Below, piece after piece: positions 55,069-63,237 of a stretch of DNA of 64,000 bases (positions are counted from its first letter, which is position 1; each line of letters begins with the position of its first letter). This stretch comes from Fuscovulum blasticum DSM 2131. Its GTDB lineage: Bacteria; Pseudomonadota; Alphaproteobacteria; Rhodobacterales; Rhodobacteraceae. The notes below the pieces were generated by a model. The model searched no databases. It was not told the origin of the DNA and saw nothing but the letters and a program-made list of their open reading frames with translations. Location of the stretch: assembly GCF_003034965.1 (NCBI RefSeq), contig NZ_PZKE01000001.1, positions 346,343 to 410,342 on the forward strand. The letters are read 5' to 3'. The position numbers and the translations under genes were made by a program.

Positions 55069-55850
55069 CGCACCTGCGTTGTGGCGGCCAGCATCTGGTC
55101 GACGGCGGTGATGACCTTGGCGTTCAGCTCGTATCCACGCTGCGCCTTGATCAGCTCGGTCACTTCGCGCACCGCATCGACCGAGCTTTCCTCAAGATAG
55201 CCCTGCCGCAGCGTGCCCAGCCCGTCGGTGCCGGGGTTGCCCACCTGCGGCGGGCCAGAGGCCGGGGTTTCCAGGAAAAGGTTGGACCCGATCGCCTCAA
55301 GCCCCTTTTCATTGGTGAAGCCGGTCAGCGTAAGCTGGCCAAGCTGTGTGGGTTCCACCTGATCGGTGAAATAGGCATAGACCTCGCCCGCGGCATTGAT
55401 GGTAATCGAATGCGCGTCGGAAGGTATGGTGATGCCCGGCACCACCGGGTAGCCATCCGCGGTGACGATCAGACCATCGGGCGACCGTTTCAGAGCGCCG
55501 TCGCGGGTATAGCCCGAGTTTCCCGAAGGTAGCGTCACCTCAAGATAGCCGGCGCCTTCGATGGCAAGATCCAGATCGCCCTTGGTCTGCGAGAGCGGCC
55601 CCTGTTCCAGCACCAGAGACACGGCCGCGGGCCGCACACCCAGGCCGATCTGAACCCCGGTCGGCAGCATCGCGCCGTCCTGCGCGGTGATGGTGCCGGG
55701 GCGGGCAAGCTGCTGGTAATGCAGATCGGCGAAGTCGGCGCGGCGGGCGTTGTAGCCGGTGGTCGACATGTTGGCGAGGTTGTTGGACACCACGTCAACC
55801 TTCATCTGCTGGGCCGCCATGCCGGTTGCCGCGATATGAAGCGCTTTCAT
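55065..55850 (-). CDS. flgG: Flagellar distal rod protein FlgG
   Basis: A 261-residue rod protein. The N-terminal MKALHIAATGMAAQQMKVDVVSNNLANMSTTGYNARRADF and C-terminal VREVTELIKAQRGYELNAKVI are the axial-protein helices; EGAGYLEVTLPSG and YTRDGALKRSPDGLIVT are FlgG-type. It lies 2 bases after flgF. Confidence 0.96.
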   Translation of the reverse strand: MKALHIAATGMAAQQMKVDVVSNNLANMSTTGYNARRADFADLHYQQLARPGTITAQDGAMLPTGVQIGLGVRPAAVSLVLEQGPLSQTKGDLDLAIEGAGYLEVTLPSGNSGYTRDGALKRSPDGLIVTADGYPVVPGITIPSDAHSITINAAGEVYAYFTDQVEPTQLGQLTLTGFTNEKGLEAIGSNLFLETPASGPPQVGNPGTDGLGTLRQGYLEESSVDAVREVTELIKAQRGYELNAKVITAVDQMLAATTQVR

Positions 55851-55852
55851 CG

Positions 55853-56563
55853 TCAGCGTCCCAGCGTCTGGATCACGCCGCGCATACGGGTGTCTTCGGC
55901 GTCCATGAATTTTTGGCCCATCTCATAGGCGCGCTGCACCTCGATCATCCGGGCGATTTCCGCCACGGGTTGAACATTGCTGTCCTCAAGGAACCCCTGC
56001 CTGATCACGCCGGTCTCAGCCGGTTCAAGCTGGCCGCCGTCGAAGAGCGTGCCCGACTGATGGCGCAGCGCCAGCGGATCGACCGGGCGCCAGAGGCCGA
56101 TCCGGGCGATCGGGGCGCCACCCGCCGAAAGCGTGCCATCTGACGCCACGCCCACCTGGCCGGCATCCGGCGGTACGAAGACCGGGGTGCCCCCGGCGTC
56201 AAGCAGGCGAAAGCCTTCGGGTGTGACCAGCTCCCCCTCGGCCGAGGGGGTGAAGCTGCCGGCCCGGGTCAGCCGGTTGCCCTGCGGCGTTTCCACCAGA
56301 AAGAACCCTTCGCCCTGAATGCCCAGGTCGAAAGGGGCCCCGGTCGGCGTCAGCCCGGCCTGTGACAGATCGACGATGCGGCCATTGCCATGAGCCATCG
56401 AAACCGAAGGTTCGTGGTCCAGCCGGGCGACGTGCTCGGCGAACACCACGCCTTCGCGCCGGAAGCCGGTGGTCGAAAGGTTGGCGATGTTGTTCGCCAC
56501 CACCTGCATTTCCCGCATCAGCCCCGATTGCCGGCCCAGCGTCACATATCCCGCGGTATCCAT
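55853..56563 (-). CDS. flgF: Flagellar proximal rod protein FlgF
   Basis: A 236-residue rod protein starting MDTAGYVTLGRQSGL, with VVANNIANLSTTGFRREGVVF and the C-terminal IARMIEVQRAYEMGQKFMD helix. The open frame extends upstream to 56791 inside fliQ, but ATG 56563 gives the family-like N-terminus. It follows fliQ by 2 bases. Confidence 0.94.
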   Translation of the reverse strand: MDTAGYVTLGRQSGLMREMQVVANNIANLSTTGFRREGVVFAEHVARLDHEPSVSMAHGNGRIVDLSQAGLTPTGAPFDLGIQGEGFFLVETPQGNRLTRAGSFTPSAEGELVTPEGFRLLDAGGTPVFVPPDAGQVGVASDGTLSAGGAPIARIGLWRPVDPLALRHQSGTLFDGGQLEPAETGVIRQGFLEDSNVQPVAEIARMIEVQRAYEMGQKFMDAEDTRMRGVIQTLGR

Positions 56564-56565
56564 GG

Positions 56566-56832
56566 TCAGCCCCCTGCGATCATCGGGATCACCAGCTTGG
56601 TGAAGAAAGTCACCAGCGAGCCGGTCATGAAACTCATCGAGACCCAGAAAACGGCCATCATCGCGGCCACCTTGGGCACGAAGGTCAGCGTCATTTCCTG
56701 CACCGAGGTCAGGGCCTGAAAAAGGCCGATCACCACCCCGGCCACCAGCGCCACCGTCAGGAGCGGCGCGGAAATCGTCACCGCAACCCAAAGGCCCTGG
56801 CGCATCACGTCATAAAGCGCGGCGTCGGTCAT
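56566..56832 (-). CDS. fliQ: Flagellar export protein FliQ
   Basis: An 88-residue export-gate subunit with two membrane helices: LWVAVTISAPLLTVALVAGVVIGLFQALTSVQEMTL followed by FVPKVAAMMAVFWVSMSFM. It lies between fliE and flgF, overlapping fliE by 4 bases, an order typical of Rhodobacterales. Confidence 0.95.
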   Translation of the reverse strand: MTDAALYDVMRQGLWVAVTISAPLLTVALVAGVVIGLFQALTSVQEMTLTFVPKVAAMMAVFWVSMSFMTGSLVTFFTKLVIPMIAGG

Positions 56833-57116
56833 ATCGGCATCCTCAGAATCTCCTGATAGGCCTCGACCACGCGGTCGCGCACGGTGGCCACGGTTTCCAC
56901 GGCCAGTTGCGATGAGGCCAGCGCCTCGACCAGGGCATGGGGGTCCGCGCCGCCGGTCATGGCGGCGCGGGCCGTCTGCTCGTGCCGGACAAGCGTTTCG
57001 GCGAAGTTTCCCGCCAGCTTGCCGAAACTGATGCCCCCGTCTTCCGAAGGCTTTGGCGCTGCGGCCGTTCTGGCCTGCGCATAGGTCTGGGCGGCGAACG
57101 AGGGTTTCACATCCAT
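56829..57116 (-). CDS. fliE: Flagellar hook-basal body protein FliE
   Basis: A 95-residue adaptor joining the MS ring and rod. GGISFGKLAGNFAETLVRHEQTARAAM and the C-terminal VATVRDRVVEAYQEILRMPI are characteristic. It lies 14 bases downstream of flgC. Confidence 0.94.
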   Translation of the reverse strand: MDVKPSFAAQTYAQARTAAAPKPSEDGGISFGKLAGNFAETLVRHEQTARAAMTGGADPHALVEALASSQLAVETVATVRDRVVEAYQEILRMPI

Positions 57117-57130
57117 TCCGGCGGTCCCCC

Positions 57131-57511
57131 TCAGCGGCGCAGAAGGTCGAACAGGCTTTGCGTCATCTGGCGCGCCTGGTCGAACATGCGAAGATTGGCT
57201 TCATAGCTGCGTTGGGCTTCCCGTGCGTCGGCGATTTCCAGCACAAGGTCGACGTTCGAGCCGTCGTAATACCCCGTCTCGTCGGCCAGCGGATTGCCGG
57301 GGTCATAGATGCGGGTCAGCTCCGAGCGGTCCAGCCGCACCGGGCCTGCCGTGACCTGCCCGCTGTCCATCTCCTCGTGAAAGCTGATGGTCTTGCGGTG
57401 GTAGCCGGGGGTATCGGCATTGGCGATATTCTCGGAAACATGGCGCAGCCGGGTTGCCTGGGCCTGCATCCCCGAGGCCGCGAAGCCAAGCGATGTGGTC
57501 AGATCATTCAT
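57131..57511 (-). CDS. flgC: Flagellar proximal rod protein FlgC
   Basis: A 126-residue rod protein: SLGFAASGMQAQATRLRHVSENIANADTPGYHRKTISF at the start and the DAREAQRSYEANLRMFDQARQM helix at the end. Follows flgB by 12 bases. Confidence 0.96.
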   Translation of the reverse strand: MNDLTTSLGFAASGMQAQATRLRHVSENIANADTPGYHRKTISFHEEMDSGQVTAGPVRLDRSELTRIYDPGNPLADETGYYDGSNVDLVLEIADAREAQRSYEANLRMFDQARQMTQSLFDLLRR

Positions 57512-57523
57512 CGCGTGCCCCCG

Positions 57524-57907
57524 TTACCTTGCCCGGCCCAGCGAGGCGCGGATCACGTCCGAGGTGGCGCGGTAGATCGCCAGCGCCATGTCATGTTCCT
57601 GCCGGGCCTCGGCCGATTTCACCATTTCCTGTTCCAGCGACACGCTGTTGCCGTTGGGCGATTCTGCCCCCCCCTTGGCCACGGGCGCAGGGGCCATCGG
57701 GCGGGCCGGGTCGGCGATATGGCCGGCGCGCGTGGTTTTCAGCGCAAGGCCGGGGTCGGCATAGACCGAGGCGAAATCGGGAATATCCTGCGCCTTGTAG
57801 CCGGGGGTATCGGCGTTCGCGACATTTTTCGCGATCACCCCCATCCGGGCACCGGCATGGGCCGCCATTCCCTGCGCCATGCGTGTCAGTTCCAGTTTCT
57901 CGAACAT
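57524..57907 (-). CDS. flgB: Flagellar proximal rod protein FlgB
   Basis: A 127-residue rod protein beginning MFEKLELTRMAQGMAAHAG, with IAKNVANADTPGYKAQDIPDF. It is first in the leftward flgB-flgC-fliE-fliQ-flgF-flgG-flgA-flgH-fliL2 operon and divergent from fliI; an in-frame upstream start at 57937 is possible. A TTAA half-site sits in the promoter gap near 57943. Confidence 0.95.
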   Translation of the reverse strand: MFEKLELTRMAQGMAAHAGARMGVIAKNVANADTPGYKAQDIPDFASVYADPGLALKTTRAGHIADPARPMAPAPVAKGGAESPNGNSVSLEQEMVKSAEARQEHDMALAIYRATSDVIRASLGRAR

Positions 57908-57991
57908 CGGGGCTTCTCCCTCGACCTGCTTCACCAAGGCTTAAGGGCGATTCCTTTAGAAACCGTATTCAGGGAACAAAGTGAGATCGCC

Positions 57992-59302
57992 GTGCCCGGA
58001 ATTTTTCAGTCTTTGCAGGCCCAGATCGCCACCATCCAGCCTGCCCGTGCCGTGGGCCGGGTGGCCGAATCAGCGCGGGGCACCTTCCTGGTCTACGGTC
58101 TGGCCGTGGCCGCGCTGGGGGACCGTGTGGTTGCCGAAACCGGCGCCGGTCCGCTGGGGGGAGAGGTCGTTCGAATCTCGGCCCGGGGCGCCACCGTTCT
58201 GCCAGAGGAAGATCCCGAAGGTCTGGTCATTGGCAGCCGGGTGGAACTTGTCGGTCCGCTCACGCTTGCCCCCGATATGGGCTGGCTGGGCCGGATCGTT
58301 GATCCGCTGGGGCGTCCGCTGGACGGTCGTCCGCTTCTGCCCGGCACGCGGCAGCTTTCCATGAACGCGGCCCCGCCTGCCCCTGCCCTCCGGCGCCCGC
58401 TGGGGGGGCGGCTGTCCACCGGCGTTGCGGTGTTTGACACGCTTCTGCCGTTGGTGCGTGGCCAGCGGATCGGGCTTTTCGCCGGGTCAGGTGTCGGCAA
58501 ATCCTCGCTTCTGGCCCGCTTTGCCCGTGGTGTTGCGGCCGATGTGGCCGTGATCGGGCTGGTGGGCGAACGCGGGCGCGAGCTGCGCGATTTCACCCAG
58601 CGGGTGCTGGGGCCGGCGGGCATGGCGCGTTCGGTCGTGGTCACCGCCACCTCGGACCAGTCGTCGCTGATGCGCCGCCGCTGCGCGCTGTCGGCCATGA
58701 CGGTGGCCGAGCATTTCCGCGATCAGGGCCTGCATGTCCTTCTGCTGCTTGATTCCGTCACCCGCTTTGCCGAGGCGCATCGCGAAATGGCGCTGGCCTC
58801 GGGCGAAGTCGCCTCGCTTCGCGGCTACCCGCCCTCGGTCAGCCACGCGATCATGTCTCTGGCCGAGCGGGCAGGCCCGGGCGCGGGCACCGCGGGCGAC
58901 ATCACGGCGGTGTTTTCGGTGCTTGTCGCCGGGTCTGACATGGAGGAACCCGTGGCCGACATCCTTCGTGGCACGCTGGACGGGCATGTCGTGCTGGACC
59001 GCAAGATTGCCGAGCGTGGCCGGTATCCGGCGATCGACCTGCTCCGATCCGTCTCGCGCAGCCTGCCCGAGGCGGCTAGCGCCGCTGAAAACGCCCTGAT
59101 CGCCGATGCGCGGCGTGTGCTGTCGGCCTATGACCGCGCCGAAATGATGGTGCAGGCCGGGCTGTATGTTCCGGGCAGCGATCCGGCGGTTGACAGGGCG
59201 CTGCGCCTTTTTCCGGCGCTGGACGGCTTTCTTGCCGAAGACGCCCCCGCCGGCGGGCCCGAGTCCAGCTTTGCCCGCCTGCGCGCTTGCCTTGGGCCTT
59301 GA
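57992..59302 (+). CDS. fliI: Flagellar export ATPase FliI
   Basis: A 436-residue F1-beta-like ATPase energising export. Walker A lies in LFAGSGVGKSSLL (about residues 163-172), with GLVGERGRELRDF, LLLLDSVTRFAEAHREMALA and GRYPAIDLLRSVSR following. No ATG is suitable; the GTG at 57992 gives a normal N-terminus, and the frame left open upstream to 57053 only crosses flgB and flgC on the other strand. The ribosome binding site is weak. Confidence 0.95.
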   Translation: MPGIFQSLQAQIATIQPARAVGRVAESARGTFLVYGLAVAALGDRVVAETGAGPLGGEVVRISARGATVLPEEDPEGLVIGSRVELVGPLTLAPDMGWLGRIVDPLGRPLDGRPLLPGTRQLSMNAAPPAPALRRPLGGRLSTGVAVFDTLLPLVRGQRIGLFAGSGVGKSSLLARFARGVAADVAVIGLVGERGRELRDFTQRVLGPAGMARSVVVTATSDQSSLMRRRCALSAMTVAEHFRDQGLHVLLLLDSVTRFAEAHREMALASGEVASLRGYPPSVSHAIMSLAERAGPGAGTAGDITAVFSVLVAGSDMEEPVADILRGTLDGHVVLDRKIAERGRYPAIDLLRSVSRSLPEAASAAENALIADARRVLSAYDRAEMMVQAGLYVPGSDPAVDRALRLFPALDGFLAEDAPAGGPESSFARLRACLGP

Positions 59303-59481
59303 CCGGCTGTTCAAACTGCCCCGAAAGGCAGGGCACACCGGCCAGTCACCTTTGGCCCGCATCCGGCATTGGGGCTGTCTGAAAGGGCCGTGATCCTGGC
59401 CTGCAAAAAACCGTTCTGCCCTGCGGCCCGGATCTGGTCGTCTGGCGCCGGCGTGGTGGTCCGGCAGGACAAGACCCGAAC

Positions 59482-60273
59482 CTATCTACCAAGAAGCTGC
59501 AACGTGGTTTTCGCGGCCGACAGCGCGGTGCCCTGTGTCGAAACCTCGCTCCGCGTCAGATAGGTTCGCACCAGCCTGGCCATCGTTTCCGGTTCGGCAA
59601 ACTGGCTGACCGTCGCCTCGCCAAACGTGTTGCGCGCCTTGGCCTTGAACACCTCAAGCTGCTTGTCGATGTCGATGCCGGCAACGCTTGACGGCAGACC
59701 CAGGGCGGTTTGCATGACACTGCGCAGCGGCTTGTTGCCCAGAATCGTGTACCATTTCGCATCCTCGCTGCCGGTCTTCGCCGCCAGACTGCCCAGTTCG
59801 CTTTCTGCATTCAGCGCCAGCCGCATCGCCTCATTCTGCGTGCCGACGGCGGTTTGGAACCTTTTGGTGTTGTATGCCGTCAGCAGCTTGTCCGCGAAGT
59901 CTGACATCTTGTTGCGCGGCGTCGCATAATCGCCAAAGCCGAAGGCGGCCGAAAAGGCCTGATACCGCTTGTCCGACAGCTTGTTGGCCAGGGCATCGGT
60001 CTTCAGCGTTCCCCCTTCCAGCACCTTCTGGACAAAGGCCTTGGCGTCGATGTCCGCCTCAAGGCCAAAGGCCGTCAGCGCCACCTTCAACAGCCGGCGG
60101 TCGGCGACCAGTTCCTTGGCACTGTTCACCTTGCCGATGTTGGCCCGGAAATAGGCCTCATCCCGCTGGTTGGCAGGCGTCGCCTGCAAGGCCGCCTGCT
60201 GCTTTTCCATCGTCCGTTTGAGAAACGTCCAGCCGGCATAGCCCGCAAGCGGAATGACCGGCTGGAAGCTCAT
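59482..60273 (-). CDS. DUF1217 flagellar-locus protein
   Basis: A 263-residue helical protein of the DUF1217 family found in alphaproteobacterial flagellar clusters. KVNSAKELVADRRLLKVALTAFGLE, then YQAFSAAFGFGD and WYTILGNKPLRSVMQTALGLP are conserved blocks. Its function is unestablished. It is the last gene of the flagellin-flaF-flbT operon and overlaps flbT by 4 bases. The 179 bases between it and fliI hold nothing recognisable. Confidence 0.87.
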   Translation of the reverse strand: MSFQPVIPLAGYAGWTFLKRTMEKQQAALQATPANQRDEAYFRANIGKVNSAKELVADRRLLKVALTAFGLEADIDAKAFVQKVLEGGTLKTDALANKLSDKRYQAFSAAFGFGDYATPRNKMSDFADKLLTAYNTKRFQTAVGTQNEAMRLALNAESELGSLAAKTGSEDAKWYTILGNKPLRSVMQTALGLPSSVAGIDIDKQLEVFKAKARNTFGEATVSQFAEPETMARLVRTYLTRSEVSTQGTALSAAKTTLQLLGR

Positions 60274-60674
60274 GCCCGGCCCGCCGACAGCAGCCGCTCT
60301 TCCCGTGGAAGCAGGCCGCGCAGGGATTTGAGCACCTGATAATGCTGTTCCTCCAGGACGGCGCGGCTTGCTTCGGCCAGCAGGCGGCGGCTGTCCGGGT
60401 CGGTCAGCGCCTGGCTGAGCTGTTCGATGCCGAGCAGCAGTTGGTGGCGTGCATCGTCGGGCACGGCATCGCCCGACAGCACCAGTTGCGCGATATAGCA
60501 GACGCGGCGCACCGGGGTGTTCGCCTCTTCCGGGTGGATCGCATCGCGCAGCCGCAGGATATTGGCGTTCGGTGTCATGATCGCCAGCTTCGACCGCTTG
60601 TCGCCATTTTCGATCACGGCACCGTTGATCAGCACCCGCTCATGCGGGCCCAGCTTGAGAACAAGCCCGCTCAT
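60270..60674 (-). CDS. flbT: Flagellin translation regulator FlbT
   Basis: A 134-residue post-transcriptional repressor/activator of flagellin mRNA in alphaproteobacteria. LVLKLGPHERVLINGAVIENGDKRSKLAIMTPNANILRLRDAI is the conserved N-terminal domain. It acts with FlaF on flagellin synthesis and sits in the same operon as its target. Overlaps flaF by 4 bases. Confidence 0.95.
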   Translation of the reverse strand: MSGLVLKLGPHERVLINGAVIENGDKRSKLAIMTPNANILRLRDAIHPEEANTPVRRVCYIAQLVLSGDAVPDDARHQLLLGIEQLSQALTDPDSRRLLAEASRAVLEEQHYQVLKSLRGLLPREERLLSAGRA

Positions 60675-61045
60675 GCGCCCGCCCCCCCGTCGCCGCGCAG
60701 GCCCCGCAGGACGGCGGTGTTGATCTCGACCAGAACCTCGGGGCTGGCGGCACCGGCCAGCACCTTGCGGCTGTGTTCAAACGTGAAGCGATACAGATAG
60801 AACAGCCGCGCCCGCAGCGTTTGCGGCAGGCTGTTGTCGGGCAGGGCCACGTCGGCGCCCAGTGTGGACCACAACTGTTCATTCTCGGACAGGGCGGCCA
60901 CGAAGGCGGGATGATTGTCCTTCCGGCCCCGGATGGCGGCGGCAAGCCGCTGGGTGATGCGGGCGATCACATCGTATTCGACGGCGCGCGCGGTGCGGAC
61001 GGGGGCCGCGGGTTGGGCATAGGCAGTTTGTGTCATGTGGTTCAT
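60671..61045 (-). CDS. flaF: Flagellin assembly regulator FlaF
   Basis: A 124-residue protein: AVEYDVIARITQRLAAAIRG, HPAFVAALSENEQLWSTLGADVAL and LRARLFYLYRFTFEHSRKVL match FlaF. It is required for flagellin secretion/synthesis in Caulobacter and works with FlbT. Start is 61045 or 61036; neither has a strong ribosome binding site. Confidence 0.94.
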   Translation of the reverse strand: MNHMTQTAYAQPAAPVRTARAVEYDVIARITQRLAAAIRGRKDNHPAFVAALSENEQLWSTLGADVALPDNSLPQTLRARLFYLYRFTFEHSRKVLAGAASPEVLVEINTAVLRGLRGDGGAGA

Positions 61046-61086
61046 GTCGGGATGTTCCGGGGGCTAGGGCGATGCAGGGGCGTGGA

Positions 61087-61110
61087 CCGGGGCCCTGTCG
61101 CGGGCCCCGG
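61087..61110 (-). terminator. Stem-loop directly after the flagellin gene
   Basis: A perfect 9-bp stem CCGGGGCCC (61087-61095) / GGGCCCCGG (61102-61110) with a 6-base loop, 12 bases past the flagellin stop. No T-tract, so it probably stabilises or partially terminates the abundant flagellin message ahead of flaF. Confidence 0.6.
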
Positions 61111-61122
61111 CCTGGTTTCGCC

Positions 61123-62331
61123 TTAGCGGAACAGCGACAGCAGGTTCTGCGGCTGCTGGTTCGCGATCGACAGCGCCTGGATGCCCAGTTGCTGTTGCAC
61201 CTGCAGCGCCTGCAACCGGGCACTGGCCTCCTCCATATCGGCATCGACCAGTGACCCGATCCCCGAGGTCAGCGCATCGGACAACTGGCTGATGAACTCG
61301 GCCTGAATGTCGATCCGGGTCTGGGCCGAACCGAATTCGGCTGCCGCCTTGGTTGCGGTCTGGATCATCCCTTCGATATTGCCCAAGGCCGTGGCGGCAT
61401 TGGTCTTGGTCGAGACATCCAGCGTGCTCAGGCCGGCCAGCCCGCCGGTGCCGCGCGTGGCGGAAACCGAAATCGCCGCCGCGTTGTTGGTATTGTTGGC
61501 CACGGTCAACGCCCCGCTTGCCAGCGTCAGGGTGAAATCGGTGTCTGACAGGCCATTCGCCGTCAGCGAATTCTTCAACCCGGTCACCAGCGAATCCGCC
61601 GTGTCCCCCTCTTGCACCACATAGCGCCCGGTCTTCGAGCCGATGTTCAGCGTGATCGTGTCGCCCGCGATCAGCGCGGTGGTTGTCGCCGGGTTTGCGG
61701 TCGGCGCGTCCTTGGCCAGCGCCCCGCCGGTGCCCTGGAAGGTAAAGCCGTTCAGCGTGACCGGGGTTCCCGTCACCACGCTGGCCGCCGAAAGCGTGCC
61801 ATTGGTCAGCGCGGCGCCGGCCGTGGTTGACAGGTTCTGCGCCGTGACACTGATCTTGCTTGCCGTAACCCCCGTGGCCGTGCGGTCCAGCGACGACAGG
61901 ATGTCAACCGTGGTGGTCTGCGACCCGTCCACCAGGTTCAGCCCGTTGAACTGGGCCGCGCCCACCACCGACTGGATCTGCTTGGTCAGGTTCGCGATGT
62001 CGGTCTGGATCTTGGTCCGGTCAACGTTGTCCTGTTGCGCGGCGACGATCTTGCCCTTCATCTCGGTCAAGAGGTCGGTGATCTTTTCCGAAGCGGTGCG
62101 GGCGACCGAAATGGTCGAAGACCCCAGCGAAAGACTGTCCGAGATGCCCTTGAAGCCCTTCACGTCGGATTCCATCACCTTCGAGATGGCCCAGACCGCT
62201 GCATTGTCCTTGGCCGAATTCACCGTCTTGCCGGTGGAGATTTCGGCCTGAACCTTGTTCATGTTCGTATTGATGCCCTTCATCGTTTGCAGGGCGACCA
62301 TGGCGCTGGTGTTCGTCAGAATTGACGACAT
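61123..62331 (-). CDS. fliC: Flagellin
   Basis: A 402-residue filament protein. The conserved D0/D1 ends are intact: MSSILTNTSAMVALQTMKGINTNM and AKDNAAVWAISKVME at the start, then DADMEEASARLQALQVQQQLGIQALSIANQQPQ and LLSLFR at the end. The middle (about 160-290) is a Thr/Ala/Gly-rich variable domain exposed on the filament. It is followed by flaF, flbT and DUF1217. The 213-base upstream region shows no sigma-28 or full CtrA site that I trust. Confidence 0.96.
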   Translation of the reverse strand: MSSILTNTSAMVALQTMKGINTNMNKVQAEISTGKTVNSAKDNAAVWAISKVMESDVKGFKGISDSLSLGSSTISVARTASEKITDLLTEMKGKIVAAQQDNVDRTKIQTDIANLTKQIQSVVGAAQFNGLNLVDGSQTTTVDILSSLDRTATGVTASKISVTAQNLSTTAGAALTNGTLSAASVVTGTPVTLNGFTFQGTGGALAKDAPTANPATTTALIAGDTITLNIGSKTGRYVVQEGDTADSLVTGLKNSLTANGLSDTDFTLTLASGALTVANNTNNAAAISVSATRGTGGLAGLSTLDVSTKTNAATALGNIEGMIQTATKAAAEFGSAQTRIDIQAEFISQLSDALTSGIGSLVDADMEEASARLQALQVQQQLGIQALSIANQQPQNLLSLFR

Positions 62332-62544
62332 TTACACGTTCCTCTCTTGGCCCTTCGCGCTTTGCGCGGGGCAGACCTGCCGCGTTTCGCGGCTGTTCCG
62401 ACGTTCTGGCCGATGCGCGGGCTGATCCCCGCTGCGCCACCCCCTCATGGGATGCAGGGCAAGGTTGTGGCTGCGGTGGTTACCAACCTCTGAATCTGGT
62501 CTGGCTGTTTCCGGCTGATTTTCGCCGTGTTTGAGACAGTTTTC

Positions 62545-62868
62545 CTACCAGCGGCAGGCCGGAGCCGTGGGGGCGGGGCCGATCACCCCGCGTTGGCCCC
62601 GGGAATCATAGGTGCTGAACCGGCCATGCCCGGCCACCTCGGACGCGCGGCGCTGCGCCGATTTCACGCCGCGAATTGCCGCGGCCAGCAGCGGCCGGTT
62701 TGCCTCGGCCAGTTGGCGCAGGCGGGGGGCCGTGGCCGCATCCGCGGCAATCCCGGCAAATAGGGCCTGTTCGGTTTCACCCGCCAGCGCCGCAAGCCGC
62801 GCCAGATCGCCGGCGAACAGCGCCTTTCGGGTGTCTTCCAGCAGGGTTTCAAGCGGTGTGCCGGTCAT
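62545..62868 (-). CDS. FlgN-like flagellar protein
   Basis: A 107-residue helical protein (TLLEDTRKALFAGDLARLAALAGETEQALFAG) ending in a GRFSTYDSRGQR segment that resembles alphaproteobacterial FlgN-type hook-filament chaperones. Overlaps the FlgJ-like gene by 4 bases on the same strand. Assignment rests on size, helix content, that motif and context. Confidence 0.6.
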   Translation of the reverse strand: MTGTPLETLLEDTRKALFAGDLARLAALAGETEQALFAGIAADAATAPRLRQLAEANRPLLAAAIRGVKSAQRRASEVAGHGRFSTYDSRGQRGVIGPAPTAPACRW

Positions 62869-63128
62869 TCTTTCCCCCCGCCCATGGCGCGGAAAAGCTG
62901 CTCGGCCAGGCCAATTCCGCCATGGGCCACCATCTGCCGGGCCTGTTCCATCCGCAGGAAGGACGAGAACTGTTCCTCGCCCGCGCCGCCGCCGAAACTG
63001 TCTGACGCCCCGTCCAGCCCGGCATGTTGCAGCATCTCTGACAGGAAGGCCGCCTCAAGCTCTTGCGCCTTGCGCATCAGTGGGTTGGGCGGGGGTGTCG
63101 TGGGAACAGGGCCGGTCGGGGCAAGCAT
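62865..63128 (-). CDS. flgJ: FlgJ-type rod-binding protein (no hydrolase domain)
   Basis: An 87-residue protein equal to the FlgJ N-terminal rod-scaffold domain: KAQELEAAFLSEMLQHAGLD, SSFLRMEQARQMVAHGGIGLAEQLFRAM. It lacks the C-terminal muramidase, as in Rhodobacter where SltF supplies that activity. ATG 63128 has AAGGAG seven bases upstream; the longer frame to 63200 does not. Confidence 0.85.
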   Translation of the reverse strand: MLAPTGPVPTTPPPNPLMRKAQELEAAFLSEMLQHAGLDGASDSFGGGAGEEQFSSFLRMEQARQMVAHGGIGLAEQLFRAMGGGKE

Positions 63129-63178
63129 CGCATTCTCCTTCGGATCGTTCGGATTTTCGGCAGTCTGCGGGCCAGCCG

Positions 63179-63193
63179 GTAAACATCCGGTAA
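63179..63193. promoter_or_regulatory. Weak CtrA-like box between flgJ and fliK
   Basis: GTAA (63179-63182), seven bases, GTAA (63190-63193) followed by CC: spacing fits CtrA but each half has one mismatch. It lies in the 109-base divergent gap. Confidence 0.3.
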
Positions 63194-63237
63194 CCTGCAC
63201 CCGCGAAAATCAGGACACCCGGCAGAAGTCGCAGGCC

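Noticed and set aside
57940..57962. CtrA box in the flgB-fliI promoter gap
   Set aside because: A TTAA half-site is followed by TTTAG at an N10-N11 spacing, which does not match the N7 consensus.
57053..57991. N-terminal extension of FliI by more than 300 codons
   Set aside because: The extension crosses flgC and flgB on the other strand and has no FliI-like sequence; GTG 57992 gives the normal length.
59303..59481. Short ORF (about 64 codons from 59369) after fliI
   Set aside because: It overlaps the end of the DUF1217 gene, lacks a ribosome binding site and has no family-like sequence.
62332..62544. Sigma-28 or sigma-54 promoter upstream of flagellin
   Set aside because: No TAAA/GCCGATAA or GG-N10-GC element at a sensible distance; only a degenerate TAACCA half-site is visible.
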